Part shown: in pieces, positions 1-11,640 of the stretch | Numbering within the stretch: position 1 is the stretch's first letter | How the letters are laid out: each line of letters starts with the position of its first letter | Assembly (NCBI GenBank): GCA_946699065.1 | Contig: CAMPDV010001709.1 | Location: 34,919-98,918, forward strand | Reading direction: 5' to 3' | Origin: Loxodes magnus | Taxonomy: Eukaryota > Ciliophora > Karyorelictea > Loxodida > Loxodidae | DNA length: 64,000 nt | Notes under the pieces: generated by a model | The model's input: only the letters and a program-made list of their open reading frames with translations | What the model was told of the DNA's origin: nothing | The model's database searches: none | Program-made: the position numbers and the translations under genes

Positions 1-29
1 TTTAATTATTCCAACCTTCTTTATTATGC

Positions 30-1061
30 ATGGAAACCAGACTAATAATGCAAGACCTAAGACTACGCAGGACCAAACTAACTGACCGAACGAACACGAA
101 ATAATAGAACGAATAATAGAAAAAAAATAGCAATATACCCATGATTGGTCGAACTGTACTAAAAGGAGGAGCACAAAATAAGAAAGGAATGTGGCAAAAA
201 AAGAAAACAACCTAAGTAATAATTTAACAAAATAATGAACAACTCATTTCAGTTAACGTCCCTGAAGAATAAATGTAAAGGGTCTACTAAAATGCCTATG
301 ATGATTTATCAGAAATGGTGGCCGCAATTTACTTTAACCATTACTTGGAAAACACTGATTTAGTAGAGAAAAAGGCCAAAGACTAAGAAGTTATACAAGT
401 GTTTAGAAATAAAATATGGAAGGATTACGGACAAGCAGTGGCGAAGTTCATAGTGAAATAAAACGGAATTGTATACGTGGTATTTAACAATGAAGAAAGA
501 TACTAACATTTCACTTAATTCAGGGAATGAACGTTCAAAGGAGTTAGAATCCCTATCTAAGCTAGAAACTAATTGGAATATTTTGACATTCATAACTACC
601 CAATTTACTTCACAATCAACGAATACTCAAATATGAAGGAAGTAATGGAAATAATAAGATAATATGGAAAATCAAGAGGAGAGATATAGCATACATATCC
701 AAACACAACAATGCTAACAGGGAGCAGTGTAGTCTACCTAGATTTAAAGGATGAAGACGAAGCAAAAAGGATACCAGAAGTAATAGATTTGAATGGAAAC
801 AAAATGAGAATATAACACCCAGTAAATTTTATCTGCTGCCTATGTAAAGTGAAAGGGCACACAGACCAGCAATGCAGAAGGGTAGAAGCAGCAAAAAGGA
901 AAAAGCTACATACAAGAGAATTAGAGATGCTTGAAGGAGAAGCTATTTTAACAATAAACAAACCAGATTTTGAAGCAAATCAAGCAAATAAGAGGATAAT
1001 TGAAGAAGAAGAATAAATGATTATAGAGGAATCAAGGGAAGAAAAAAAGGAAATAAAATGA
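30..1061 (+). CDS. Retrotransposon ORF1 protein, CCHC zinc knuckle
   Basis: An open frame of about 343 codons (TAA/TAG as Gln) ending at TGA 1059-1061. A nucleic-acid-binding chaperone of the retrotransposition particle is the usual role of LINE ORF1 proteins. The middle (about 708-830) reads like an RRM-type fold: VVYLDLKDEDEAKRI, then a DLNG turn. Directly after it comes a knuckle C-x2-C-x4-H-x4-C (CLCKVKGHTDQQC, near 834-875), then a basic and acidic helical tail. ATG at 30 is the first in frame; ATG 141 or 189 are alternatives. One internal TGA (REWTFKG) would read as Trp. The protein differs from the shorter gag-like ORFs elsewhere in the window. Confidence 0.75.
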
Positions 1062-1190
1062 GGAGAATAGAAAAATAATTAAAGCAACTAAACAATTAAA
1101 TAATAAAAAGTTTTTTATGCTTAAAGAATAAATAAAAATTATTTTTCATCAAAATGGAATTGGACATATGTAAGACAGAGGGATAGAGAA

Positions 1191-4100
1191 ATGTTCAAAT
1201 AATTAAATAAAATAGAAAACAATCAACTAAATAATAAGATATACCATAAAGCAAATTAGAGAAAAGGATAGGATAGTTGATAGTAAAAATGCTAAACCCT
1301 AACAAAAGAAATAAGAAATAAGCAAAATAGTATAATGGAGTATGTCAGGAAAAACGTAAATAAAGAAAAAAAGCAAAAAGAAATAGAACAAACTCAAGAA
1401 GAAAAAGAATAAGATGCAAGATAAAAGTGAGAAGAAAGAAGTAAATTGAAGCAAACTTCAATGAGAATGTACTATGCTAAGAAACCGATAAACAAAAATG
1501 AACAATTATCCGACTTCAACTAATAGGAAAAGGAAAAGGAAAAGGAAAAAGAAGAAGATTAGAATAGATAAGAAGAAGGAAAAGGTAGATAATAAGATGA
1601 AAAAGACAAAAAAGGGGAAAGAACTAATAAAGAAAATAATATGGAAGTATAGAATGATAGATAAGAAGAAGAAAAGGTGGAGAAGGAAGATGAATAAAAA
1701 GAAGAATAAGGTGAAGAGGAAGTAGAGGGAATGAGTGTAAAAAATGATTAAGAATAAGTCATAAAAATAGGGACAGCAAATGTTAGGGGAGTAAGAAGTG
1801 CAAAAGAGGCACTAGCCAAATTCATGACTCAAAAAAGTATCCACATAATGGCAATATAAGAAATTTAGATTGAAGACTAAAAAGATATGTGTAATATAGC
1901 AGGATATAAAAACTTAATAAATGTGGGATCAAAAAAAGGAAAAGGAGTAGCATTCTATATTAGAAACGACATATGTAAGGAGATCAGAGAGATATAGAAT
2001 GAAGTAAACCAAATAACGCTCTTTGGAGGAGCGAGAGTAATGGCAATAGAAATAATGAAATAATTAGCAGTAATAAATGTCTACGCTCCTGTTGCAAATA
2101 ACAACGAACAGTATGAGCCTTTCTATAATTTAGTGAATGAATTTAAACTATAAGCAATAGAAAAAGGACTTAATATAATGATAATAGGAGACTGAAATGC
2201 GCACATAGAAAAATGACTGCCAAAGAAAACAAACTCAGCAGGAAAGAGAATGACACAGTTTATGGAATAGAATAATTTAATATGCCTAGACCCAACTGAA
2301 ATAGGTACCTTTATTCACTAAAACAATGAGTATAAAATAGATTACTTTTTAATCGAAGAGAGTATGAGAGAAAAGGTGTTAAAGAGTGATTTTTATTACT
2401 CATAAGTAATAGGTGACCATAGGCCTGGTATTATATAGGTAAAGATGGGTAAAGAAGTAAGAAAGCCATAAAAGATAGCAAAAATAAACTACCTACTATT
2501 AAAGAAAAAAGAGATATAAGAAAAATTTGAAAGATTTATACAAGAAAATCTCTAAGAAGAAGAAATTGATAACCTAAACGGCACATAGACTTATAAATGA
2601 TGAAAGAAAAAGATATAAGAAGGAGTTCAAATAGTATGTGGAAAATTCAAAACATAAAACTCTAAGATATATAAATATTCAGAAACAACAAAATAGTGTA
2701 GTAAAATCTTTAGAAAATGCAGCAAACAATTAAAATAAAGGGTAAAGAACAGAGAACAAATAAATGAAAATCAATAAATTGAGAATCAAAGAGGATACCA
2801 AAGAGTAAGATAAGAATACATTTAATCAAGAAAAAAAGATAAAAGAAACTAACTAAACCTATTTATGGACAATGTAAATAAAGGAAGTCTAACAGATATG
2901 TGGAAGAAACTAAAAAGCTTACTTAATAGAAAAAATAATTAATGAGTACCCTTATTAAAAGAAGATGTTAATACTTTCAGGGATGAATGGTAGAAACTGT
3001 ATGAAGATGGCGATAATACGCTACCAACTAAATTCTTAAACAAGAGATAAATAGTGGTAAACGAATATGAAATTTGAGAAATCATCAACTAATTGGCGAA
3101 ATGAAAAGCAGCAGGACCTGATGAAATACAAGTAGGCACAATATTAGCAGGTGGGAAAAAACTAACAGAAGTAACATGTAAAATGATAGTTAAGATGATT
3201 TAAGAGGGAGTAATACCTTAAGAGATGAAATAATAATACATAATATTAATATGCAAAAAAGGAGGACAGATGAACCCGATGAATTATAGACCAATCTCTT
3301 TACTGAATCATGCTTTAAAAATAGTAGATGCATGAATTTTCTAGCAACTATAAGGATATCTGCATAATGATGAAAGCGAATATTAATATGACTTTAAAAA
3401 AGGAAAATCATGCTCACTATAAATTTTCAACCTAAGAACAGTATAGGAATGATCAATACGGAACAAAAAAGATGTTTTCGTAATATTTGTTGATATTAAG
3501 AAAGCGTACGACTCGGTGCAAAGAAAAGATATATGATAAATCCTAAACGATCTAAAAGTACCGGAATAGATAATTAAACTCCTAGCAAACTTCTAATGTG
3601 AATAAGAAATTAAACTTAAAATCAATGAATAAATAGCAAAATCATTCGCGACAAATAAAGGACTAAAACAGGGAAGCATAACGTCGCCAAGACTATTTAA
3701 CTTAATAATAGCAAGACTTCTCCATAGCTTGGAAGATTAAAAGCTAGGAATTACGATAGACTTTAAAAACTAAGAGGGATGAACACAAGAAATATATGCA
3801 GGATGTTTTGCATATGCAGATGACCTAGCCTTAATAAGTGAATGAGAATAATTAGAGGAAGTAATCAAAAATTTAACCTCATGGGCAGAAAAATACAAAC
3901 TGGAAATTGTTGATAAAACAAAATGAATGATATGAAAAGCAGCAGAAAATAGAAACTGAGAAAATATAGGCAATACTATTGAGGTGGGAAACTTAAGAAT
4001 CGAAAGAGTAACGTCCTTTTAGTACTTAGGGCATATAATAGAAGAAACCATCAGCTTTGAAAAACACATGGAGAACAGACTAGAAGCAGCTTAAAAGATG

Positions 4101-5361
4101 TAAACATGAATACTGGGTAAAATAACAATGAATAAGGGATTAACACCATATAACGCAGGTATAATGATAAAAACGTTCGTAAGCTCAGTATTCAGCTATG
4201 GGACAGAAGTTATCCCATATTGTGAATAATTTGTAGGAAAATAAGTGATGGAACAATTAGAAATAATATAGAGAAGATCTTTACGAGCAATCATAGATGC
4301 CCCTTTCTAAGTGTAAAATGAGATGCTAGAATACGAGTTACAGTTTATGAAATTTAAGCATTACCTATGGCAGAAAACGCTGAGATTAAGAGGCAGACTA
4401 ATAGGTAACTAAGGAAAAACAGTAGATGGATTAATGTTCGACCTAAGTAAAGAAGAGAACTTTATTTTTGGACAATACTGCACGACAATAAAATTAGAAT
4501 TAAAAATTGAAGATAAAAATATATTTATAGATGATGGTAATAATAATCAAAAAGGGAAGAAAAACATTAATCGTGCAATTTGAGAACATAGAGTATACAT
4601 AGAAGATAGAGAAAGAATGGAGTAAATGATAACAACTCTACAGTATAGAAAAACATGATTTGATGAATATGTAGTAGGACCACCCAACTACCTGAGATAC
4701 AATAAAAATAGAAAAGAAGAAATATGCTACATATTTAGAATAAGAACGAGATGTAATGGGAGCCAGGATTGTTTAAAAGAAAGACACCTAGTTGCGACAA
4801 GCAAATGCCCTTTCTGTAATGATGCAAGAGAAAACGAAAGGCATATCATAGAAAAATGCTCAGAATACAAAGAAAGTAGATAAATATGTATTAGAAAGTT
4901 AAGAACAATAGGAGTAGAAAGACAAGGAATGGAACTATTTGATATAATATGAGGTAGCAAAATTCGAAAAATTCATTAGAACCTAAGAAGAGTAAAAAAG
5001 AGCTAAAACTGACTTGATAATAAAAGATTATATCAAAAACATATTAGAAAAAAGAAAAAAAGGATACTTAGAAAAGAAAATTGAATGGAAAAAAGAAATA
5101 GGAAAAGATTATAGAGCAGGAAAAGGATAGTTTTTATGAGTTTATAAAAGCTTGATTAAGAAGAAAAGAATTAGAAACGAAAATTAGCAAAGTATGTAAA
5201 AAAAAATAATGGACGCTTGTAACAAAGAATCAATAAAACGTAGATAGATAGAAGACAGAAGAACAAGAGATATTGAAGAAGAAAATGATGAAGATATGGA
5301 ACTAATAAGAGAAGAATTTTTATTACCTGAAGGCTTACTTGAAGAAATAGACATGTGTTGA
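1191..5361 (+). pseudogene. Retrotransposon ORF2: APE endonuclease plus reverse transcriptase, one frameshift
   Basis: The endonuclease domain starts near 1764 (KIGTANVRG). It continues with the E-containing MAIQEIQ, then VINVYAP, GDWNAHI, IDYFLI and GDHRPG, all APE-family motifs. Reverse transcriptase motifs follow: AKWKAAGPDEI (3096), NYRPISLLN, FVDIKKAYDSVQ (3486), GLKQGSITSP and the catalytic FAYADDLAL (3810). A Cys/His cluster, C-x2-C-x7-H-x4-C (CPFCNDARENERHIIEKC), lies near 4808. Many in-frame TGA codons fall at Trp-like places (GDWNAH, DIWQIL). At 4951-4960 this copy reads GGTAGCAAAA where the truncated copy has GGTACGGCAAAA. This 2-nt loss shifts the frame, and the original frame then ends at TGA 5359-5361. 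The start ATG is uncertain. Confidence 0.85.
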
Positions 5362-5374
5362 AACATTTATTAAA

Positions 5375-5405
5375 GAGCTGCGCACCAACGAGGTGCTACG
5401 CGCTC
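5375..5405 (+). other. 3'-terminal hairpin of the retrotransposon
   Basis: The 31 nt fold into a stem (GAGC/GCTC, GCG/CGC, CACC/GGTG with small bulges) around a short loop, just after the ORF2 stop. The same sequence is conserved at 59788-59818 in the minus-strand copy, followed by the same AT tail. A conserved 3' hairpin is what LINE reverse transcriptases often recognise, so it is probably the template-recognition element (inference). Confidence 0.7.
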
Positions 5406-5429
5406 TATAATCAAATTTATTTATTTATG

Positions 5430-5780
5430 CAGAGTTTTATTAGTTTTTCAGTTTAAAATATTCTTCCTAATCTTGTTTAAATTCTAAATTGTTTAATTCA
5501 TAACACTAAATATATAATGATTAGATATGATCTTACTATATTAAGATTTTGTTAAAAGCTTCGTTAAGATCAATTTATTAACTTATTTTTATGATCTTAT
5601 CTTTTAGTAATTGATTTTAATTTTATAGTTGCTACACAGTAAAAGTAAGAGAATCTAGATGTTAAATAAAGTCTAGAAATGATTGTTTCTATTTTTTTAT
5701 TTTCAGTCCTTGGGAGTATATTTCAATTAGAGAGTTTTATTAGTCAATATTCTGTTAGTTTTTATTCGATTATTTCTTAG
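5430..5780 (-). pseudogene. Fragment of a gag-like ORF (N-terminal part)
   Basis: About 150 bp (5631-5780) match 53931-54076. On the minus strand both read as protein with conservative changes: NHFQTLFN then I/D, QIL, LLL and NYK. In the second copy this stretch precedes a two-knuckle gag-like ORF. Here no knuckle follows, because the sequence runs into the 3' end of the retrotransposon at ~5426. The fragment is probably interrupted by that insertion. Confidence 0.4.
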
Positions 5781-5804
5781 GAGCAATTTTTTTATATAAT
5801 AAAA

Positions 5805-6420
5805 GGATTGTGATAAATAGGTAAAACTCAAAAAGAAAGTTATGAACTGGAGTTGAAAATTAAAGATTCCATAGAATAATTAAATTTGTTGCTAGAGATA
5901 ACTGAAGTTATTAAGAAAAGAAATTTAGATTTAGTAAATAAAACAGAAAACTCTAAAACAGAATCAAAATTGGAAAATTAAATTAAAATATATATTAAAG
6001 AAATAGAAAAATAATATAATCTAAGAAGCTGTAAGATAAAAGATTAATGAGTTAATATAATTAAAATACTAAAATTTTCTTATAAAAATACTATTCGATC
6101 CTAAACTAATTAAAAATTGTAAGATGCTTTGAAGTTTGAAGAAGATGATATATCAATAATTTTGAATAAATTTTATAAGATTATATAGAATAATTAATTT
6201 CGGAATTTATTAAAATTGTACCATAATAAGCATTTATAATGGTTGGAAAACATTAAAAATTGACAATCTAAGAACAAGTTTATTAAAAAACTGAAAGCTA
6301 TAGAGATTTTTAACATTTTTAAATTTGTATTTAAATAAAAAAATCTATAAGAATAATTACTTTTATACAATATCTCTATATTTCAAAAAGCCAAACTATG
6401 TATATTTTATAACTTTTAAT
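5805..6420 (+). CDS. Possible hypothetical coiled-coil protein
   Basis: An open frame of about 200 codons rich in Glu, Lys, Leu and Gln, with helical heptad-like runs (IEQLNLLLEITEVIKKR). TGA falls at Trp-like sites (DQWVNII, NIKNWQSK). No recognised domain and no certain start or stop. Because TAA and TAG are sense here, openness alone is weak support. Confidence 0.3.
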
Positions 6421-6424
6421 TATT

Positions 6425-7270
6425 TTTATATTTATTTTGATCTATAATTTAGTTAATTTTTAAATTTAAATGACAATTTTTTTATTTTTCTTTGTACTTT
6501 TCTTATCATTCTTACTTTTTCAAAATTCCTAACTTTGATTAATCAAAGCATTTTTTTCTTTTTTTTTAGAAAAGTTTTCTTAACTAATTTAATATAAACT
6601 GATAATGTCAATTAAAAATAAAAAAATCTAGAAGTTATTTTTATAAAAAGATACAAATTTTTAAGTTTTCTATTTATTTTTTTAATTAACAACTATTTAA
6701 TTATTTCTATATTTTAAAACTTAATCCTGATTACATAAGTTTTATGCTTTTTCTTAGGTTTTAGTTAAAAAATGTTAAGAATTTATTTTAAATATCTTGT
6801 AAATTAATATTTTTAACTTATTCTAATTATATTTTATTTTTAGCATTTACTTTTGTTTCACATAAAACAATAAGACATTTTCGATATAATACATTATTTT
6901 TAACTTTCATTCAAAAAATTAGATTCTAATATTTAAAATTTTAATTTAAGCTATTTTAGTTTCTTAATTAGATATACAAGCAACTGTTGTATTAAATATT
7001 TGCAAGATCTGATATTTTTAAATGTAGTTTTTTGTGTTTCTTATTATTTAATTAGTAATGATGCTTTTTGTTTTTGACAAATTAAGTTATCTAAATCTCT
7101 GCTCTTGTTTAAATTTTTGGAGGATGATTTGATTGATTATATGCTAAAAGTTTAAATTTCTGAGAAGCTTATAATTTCTAATATTTTTGATAGAGGCATA
7201 AAATTATCTGAATGTATATAAAAGAATTTTAATTTTTTAAAAGTTTAAATCTTATTATATATAGTCAAAA
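6425..7270. other. AT-rich spacer without a recognisable gene
   Basis: Very AT-rich, with T and A runs on both strands and no convincing motif in any frame. It separates the coiled-coil frame from the gag-like ORF starting at 7271. Confidence 0.5.
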
Positions 7271-8131
7271 ATGGCTGGCTTCAAGAAAGGTTTTTTTACC
7301 ACCTCCTCAGAGTAGGAGAGAAAACCTGAAGCATCATCTCTAACCACGTCTTAGCTTTAACTAACCCACTCTTCTTCCTAAGATTTATTAGATACTCAGA
7401 AAATAATTTTTGAAAACCTCTAAAAAATGCAAAATGATAATAACGAACTTTCCATACAACTTAATTCACTGAAAGAATAAATCTAATGCCTGATCAATAA
7501 CGTGAACACGCTAAGATAAGAAAATAGTAACTACAAGACTGAACTCAGCAATCATCCTTAGGTATTAGAATTTAACTAGAGAATCAAGCAGACAGAAGAA
7601 AAATTAAACTAATTCGCTGAGATTACTGAGAGTCTGTTTTTAAAAAATCTCTCTCTCAACGATCCTATGGATATAGAGCCAGCAATTCAACCAGCAAAAA
7701 GAAATAGAATGAAGGAAAAACCTAAATGCTGGTTCTGCAGAAAACCTGGTCATTTTGTAAGACAATGCTGGAAATATTAAAATAAACAAAATGAAGAGAA
7801 TAAAAGAATTTAAAAAACATTGAATAAATTAAGCAGATTGTATGTTACTCAAGAGGGTAAAATTTATAGACTTAAGATAACAAACGTAAAAAATTAGTAA
7901 ATCGGACCTGAAGATAATATATGATTTAGATCCTAGTAAATAATTGGAAAAGAACTAGATTTTAACCAAATCCCTATAATAAAACCTGGAGAAAAAGTAA
8001 TAGTCGATATGTAATAATGTAGCATAAGACAGAAGAAGACTATGAAGAATATATCCAGAATACTTTTTTTTAACATTTATAAACATTATATCAGTGATGA
8101 TCCTAATGAAAGGTGGTATCACTTTAATTAA
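7271..8131 (+). CDS. Gag-like zinc-knuckle protein, copy 1
   Basis: Begins ATG GCT GGC TTC (MAGFKKGFF). An S/T/Q-rich N-terminus leads into a coiled coil. A conserved NDPMDIE segment then precedes a basic stretch and the knuckle CWFCRKPGHFVRQC (C-x2-C-x4-H-x4-C). The C-terminal part contains RLYVTQEGKIYRLK. An in-frame TGA at 7922 is followed by clearly continuing protein (WFRSQQIIGKEL), so it reads as Trp. The frame probably ends at TAA 8129-8131, giving about 286 aa. Copies 2, 3 and 4 share the order coiled coil / D-P-M-x-I-E or M-E-I-E / knuckle / GKIYR-like motif. Likely a nucleic-acid-binding ORF1 or gag of a mobile element. No polymerase is linked to it. Confidence 0.7.
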
Positions 8132-8640
8132 TTATTATTATTATATATCCTTTTTACAAAATTAGTAAGTACACTTTTAAGATTAATTTTAATTTATTCC
8201 TTATTTAAGCTACTATCAATAATTTGTGACCTTAAAAGAAATAATATTTTTATTTATTTTTAAGGCGTATAATATTGAAAAAATAGCTCCAAAAAAACTA
8301 AAGTTTTAAATTTTCTTGTGGAACTATGTTAAAAATCTGATCGATATATTTATCTTAAATAATTATGATCTTAATTTCTCTTAATTTGCTTACAAATTTT
8401 ATTTACTTAAGTCTCCCTATAACTTCATAAGACACTATCCAAATAATTTAATTAACAATCTTATAAAAGCTTATTAAATTTACTTTATCTAAGCTAGTAA
8501 AAATATTTAAACTTTTATTATCTATATATTTTAATTAATGATAGTCTATGTTAATATTTAATAAAAATCTAAGCTGATTTATTTGGTTAATCTGGTAATG
8601 TCTATAAGATCTTAGTAAAGTATGTATTTAAATATAATTA

Positions 8641-8721
<81 letters not shown>
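8132..8721. other. AT-rich spacer with an (AT)n microsatellite
   Basis: No gene seen. It contains a perfect AT dinucleotide run of about 75 bp at 8646-8719, ending at the ATG of the next gag-like ORF. Confidence 0.6.
8646..8719. repeat. (AT)n microsatellite
   Basis: Uninterrupted TA/AT dinucleotides directly abutting the start of gag-like copy 2 (ATG at 8722). Non-LTR elements can end in simple repeats, so this could mark an element junction. Confidence 0.95.
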
Positions 8722-8724
<3 letters not shown>

Positions 8725-9597
8725 GCTTCTAAGAAATAACAGAACTTTGAACAAAACATTTAAGCAGGGAATCTCTCTAAAAAATAAAAAAGCGAAATAA
8801 TTACAATGAGTGAAAGTGAGAAATACGATTGATATGACGAACATTAACCACTTGGAAATCCAGAATTAAAAAAACTTCCGACACAAACTCAAATAGAAAT
8901 ATTATCTAAGTCATTAAAAGAGTTTATGTTTAAAAATAGATACCTCACTGATAAAGTGGGAAAATTAGAAAAACTAATAACGTCGTTACTTGAGAAACAA
9001 TTTTAATAATCATAAGAAATAGAAAACAAACTGGAACAAAGAATTCTTTAAATTTAATAATAAATTCAGGTAACGCCATTTTCGTTTTAACAGAATTAAT
9101 CAGATCCTATGGAAATAGAAAATGAAGCCTCAAATTAAAATAAACAGTAAACGTTTATTTAAAATAAGTAGTAAATTTAAATTAAATAAGTGTTACAGGA
9201 ATAATAGTTTAAAAGAAGAATAAAATGCTACGTGTGCAATAAATAACACCAATGAAAATACTGCTACTAACTAAGCGAAATTTAAAGAAAGAATAAATAA
9301 GATATTTTTAGAAAACTATTTAGGATATACCCAACATAAAGCGGAAAAATTTATAGAAAAAAATTCTTTATTCAAATCTTAATCCTTGGAGAAATAATTA
9401 GGAACGCTACATGCAAGACTAAAACTATTCAGAATATTAAAGGATGGTGCGCTAATGAAGTGCTACATCGCCTAACTAAGCCTAGTAGGAATTCAAGACA
9501 AACTAATAGAGACAAGCTGATAGAATAGGTCAGATGGCTGGCTACTAAGGCTTTAAAAAAGCTTTTTAACTTTTTAACTTTTTTTATTAGTTTATAA
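8722..9597 (+). CDS. Gag-like zinc-knuckle protein, copy 2
   Basis: A single uninterrupted frame of 291 codons plus TAA, almost the same length as copy 1. It starts MASKKQQNFEQ. A charged helical region follows, then Q-rich coil, the conserved SDPMEIE, and a knuckle KCYVCNKQHQWKYC. The spacing here is C-x2-C-x3-H-x4-C and the Trp is TGA. RIYPTQSGKIYRKKF follows, matching copy 1. A second TGA reads as Trp in KYDWYDE. At 9446-9475 the DNA resembles the retrotransposon 3' hairpin (GAAGTGCTACATCGCC against GAGGTGCTACGCGC), suggesting mobilisation by the LINE machinery. Confidence 0.65.
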
Positions 9598-9599
9598 AT

Positions 9600-10080
9600 T
9601 TTAAGATATTTTAGTTGGAATCAATAATTATAAACATTTAAATATTTAACAACATTATTTCAAATTACTATCTAATTTTACTAACTACAGATATCAAAAC
9701 TATACAACATTTTAAATCACTAATTTCATTAACTATATTCAACAACTAATATACCAAAATATCAATCTTCAAATTACCTATTTATTCTTATACTTTAAAT
9801 ACTTCCCACATAAATATACTAAATATATGTGTGCACCAAAATACATACACACATTTTCAATCATCTCTACTTTTTATACATTTCCTATAATAATTTGTAA
9901 AGAATACAAATATAAGACACAATCTACTTAAACTAACCATTTATTTTTAATCAAATATCAGAAATATATTTTCAAATCAATTAAGATTTTACAAAGAAAA
10001 AGAAATTAAATATTTGAAAATATCTATTAAAATTAAATAGAATTAAAGGTATAATTAAAAGAAAATTTTATAAGCGATGA
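9600..10080. other. AT-rich spacer
   Basis: Low-complexity AT sequence between the gag-like copy and the start of the duplicated block. Nothing recognised. Confidence 0.5.
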
Positions 10081-11349
10081 TAAAAGACAAGAAGACTTAA
10101 TAAACCACATTAGAATAGAAGTTTGACATTTTTAAACATAAACTTAAGCAAAATGATGTTTCTTAATTAAATCAGAAGCTTCATTTATCAGCAATTTTAT
10201 TGAAGTGAAATAATTATAAATTTTATAGTTTAAGGCTTATTAAAGTATTATTAAAGATTTATCTCTTAATTAATCTCATTCGAAACTATATTTACTATGA
10301 AATATAAACTTATTTTATTATTTCTTATGATTTAATTAAATATCTTGTATTTACTTTAAATAAATATAAAACATATTTATTCTTCTATATAGAATACTAT
10401 TTTAAGATCTTTTATTTTATTCTTAAACTAATTTATTGCTAATTTCTTTAACTATTCGTTAAGCTAAAAAATTATTTTATTTTTATAGCTTCTAAAATTA
10501 CTTAATGAATATCATAAAAAATTAAAAATTTTATTTTTCCGTTTAAAAAATAAAATTTCTAAGAATTAAGAATCAATAAAATAGAAAAATTTGACATAGA
10601 ATGTTAGACTAAGATTTATTTCTTTATTTTATTACCGAATTTTTATAATTTATGATATTATAATAAATTTATAGCTTTTTTATATTAAATTTTATTAATT
10701 AATTAAAAATAGTTTTTTTATATTTGTTTTCTTATCATTATTTTTATTTATCTTTTTTAATTTTTTATTATATATAATTAAAGCTTTTATAAAGATGTTT
10801 TTATTTATAAATTGTTCATTTATTTCTCTTTTTATTATAATATTTTATTTTGATGCTTTTGTTTTACTTTAATATATTATGAGAGCCAATTCTTTAATTA
10901 TTAAGCCTCCAATATTATTAATTATGTGTTTTAATCAGTTTAAGCAATATAATTTAATCTTTTTATTTTATTTATTTTGTTATATTTAAAGCTACCTCAT
11001 TCTGTAGTTTTACCTTAAATTTTCTTTTTTTGTTCTTATCTAGTATATTTATCTTATAAAATGACTTATTCATATGTGAAATTAACATATATTATTGCTT
11101 TTTAAAGATTAATTTTAATAATTACATTAATTAATTTTATTTAATAAGAATAATTAATTTTATATCTACACTTGCAAATATAAATATTTCACAGGATTCT
11201 AAATTCAAAAATCTTTTAATTGTTGGAAACGGAGAAGGCTTAAAAGAATGAAGTAAAAGGTGAGAAGAAAATAAGATTTATTAGTAAATGATGAGATTTA
11301 AGGCATAATAAAAAAATGAAGTAAGTAAAATTTTAAATTGTGATAATAT

Positions 11350-11640
11350 CTCTAATCTTAGAGAGTTACCCGGTCTATTCCAAGATTTTGAAGAAAGTTT
11401 GTTTGAAAATTATCTGGCTTTATAAGGGTTAGAAGTTTATGATTTTCGAATTTATATTCATTACTCAATGTATTCTCTGTTTGCAGAAACTGATTAGCAG
11501 TATATCTGCTATAACTATTTAAAATTTCATTCAGAAAGAGAAACATGATGAGAACTACTTTTCACAAGCATTAGAAGTTAATACTTCATTGATTAAAAAA
11601 ATTCGCAAGCATCTTTTGGTAAATAAAGCATTTATAATAA
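11350..11640 (+). pseudogene. Coding-like remnant, copy A
   Basis: A plus-strand frame reads NLRELPGLFQDFEESLFENYL and IYIHYSMYSLFAETD. After one extra A near 11520 it continues as KHDENYFSQALEVN and IKKIRKHLLVNKAF. Copy B (40384-40680) lacks the extra base and is open across the same stretch, with conservative changes. A decayed gene of unknown function. Confidence 0.4.

Larger units (their letters stand above)
1..5426 (+). mobile_element. Non-LTR retrotransposon (APE-type LINE), 5' end at or beyond window start
   Basis: Two open frames in the order expected of a LINE: ORF1 with a CCHC zinc knuckle, then ORF2 with an apurinic-type endonuclease and a reverse transcriptase. A 31-nt GC-rich hairpin follows (5375-5405), then an AT tail. 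A second, 5'-truncated copy on the minus strand (59780-60336) matches the last ~550 bp and the same tail, which fixes the 3' end near 5405-5426. The 5' boundary is not visible. ORF1 and ORF2 lie in the same frame, separated by one TGA and a Lys/Glu-rich stretch (about 1500-1740). Compared with the other copy, this one lacks 2 nt near 4954, so it is probably inactive. Confidence 0.9.

Noticed and set aside
8638..8844. Minus-strand ORF across the AT repeat (poly-IY protein)
   Set aside because: It is a translation of the microsatellite and the antisense of the gag-like start.
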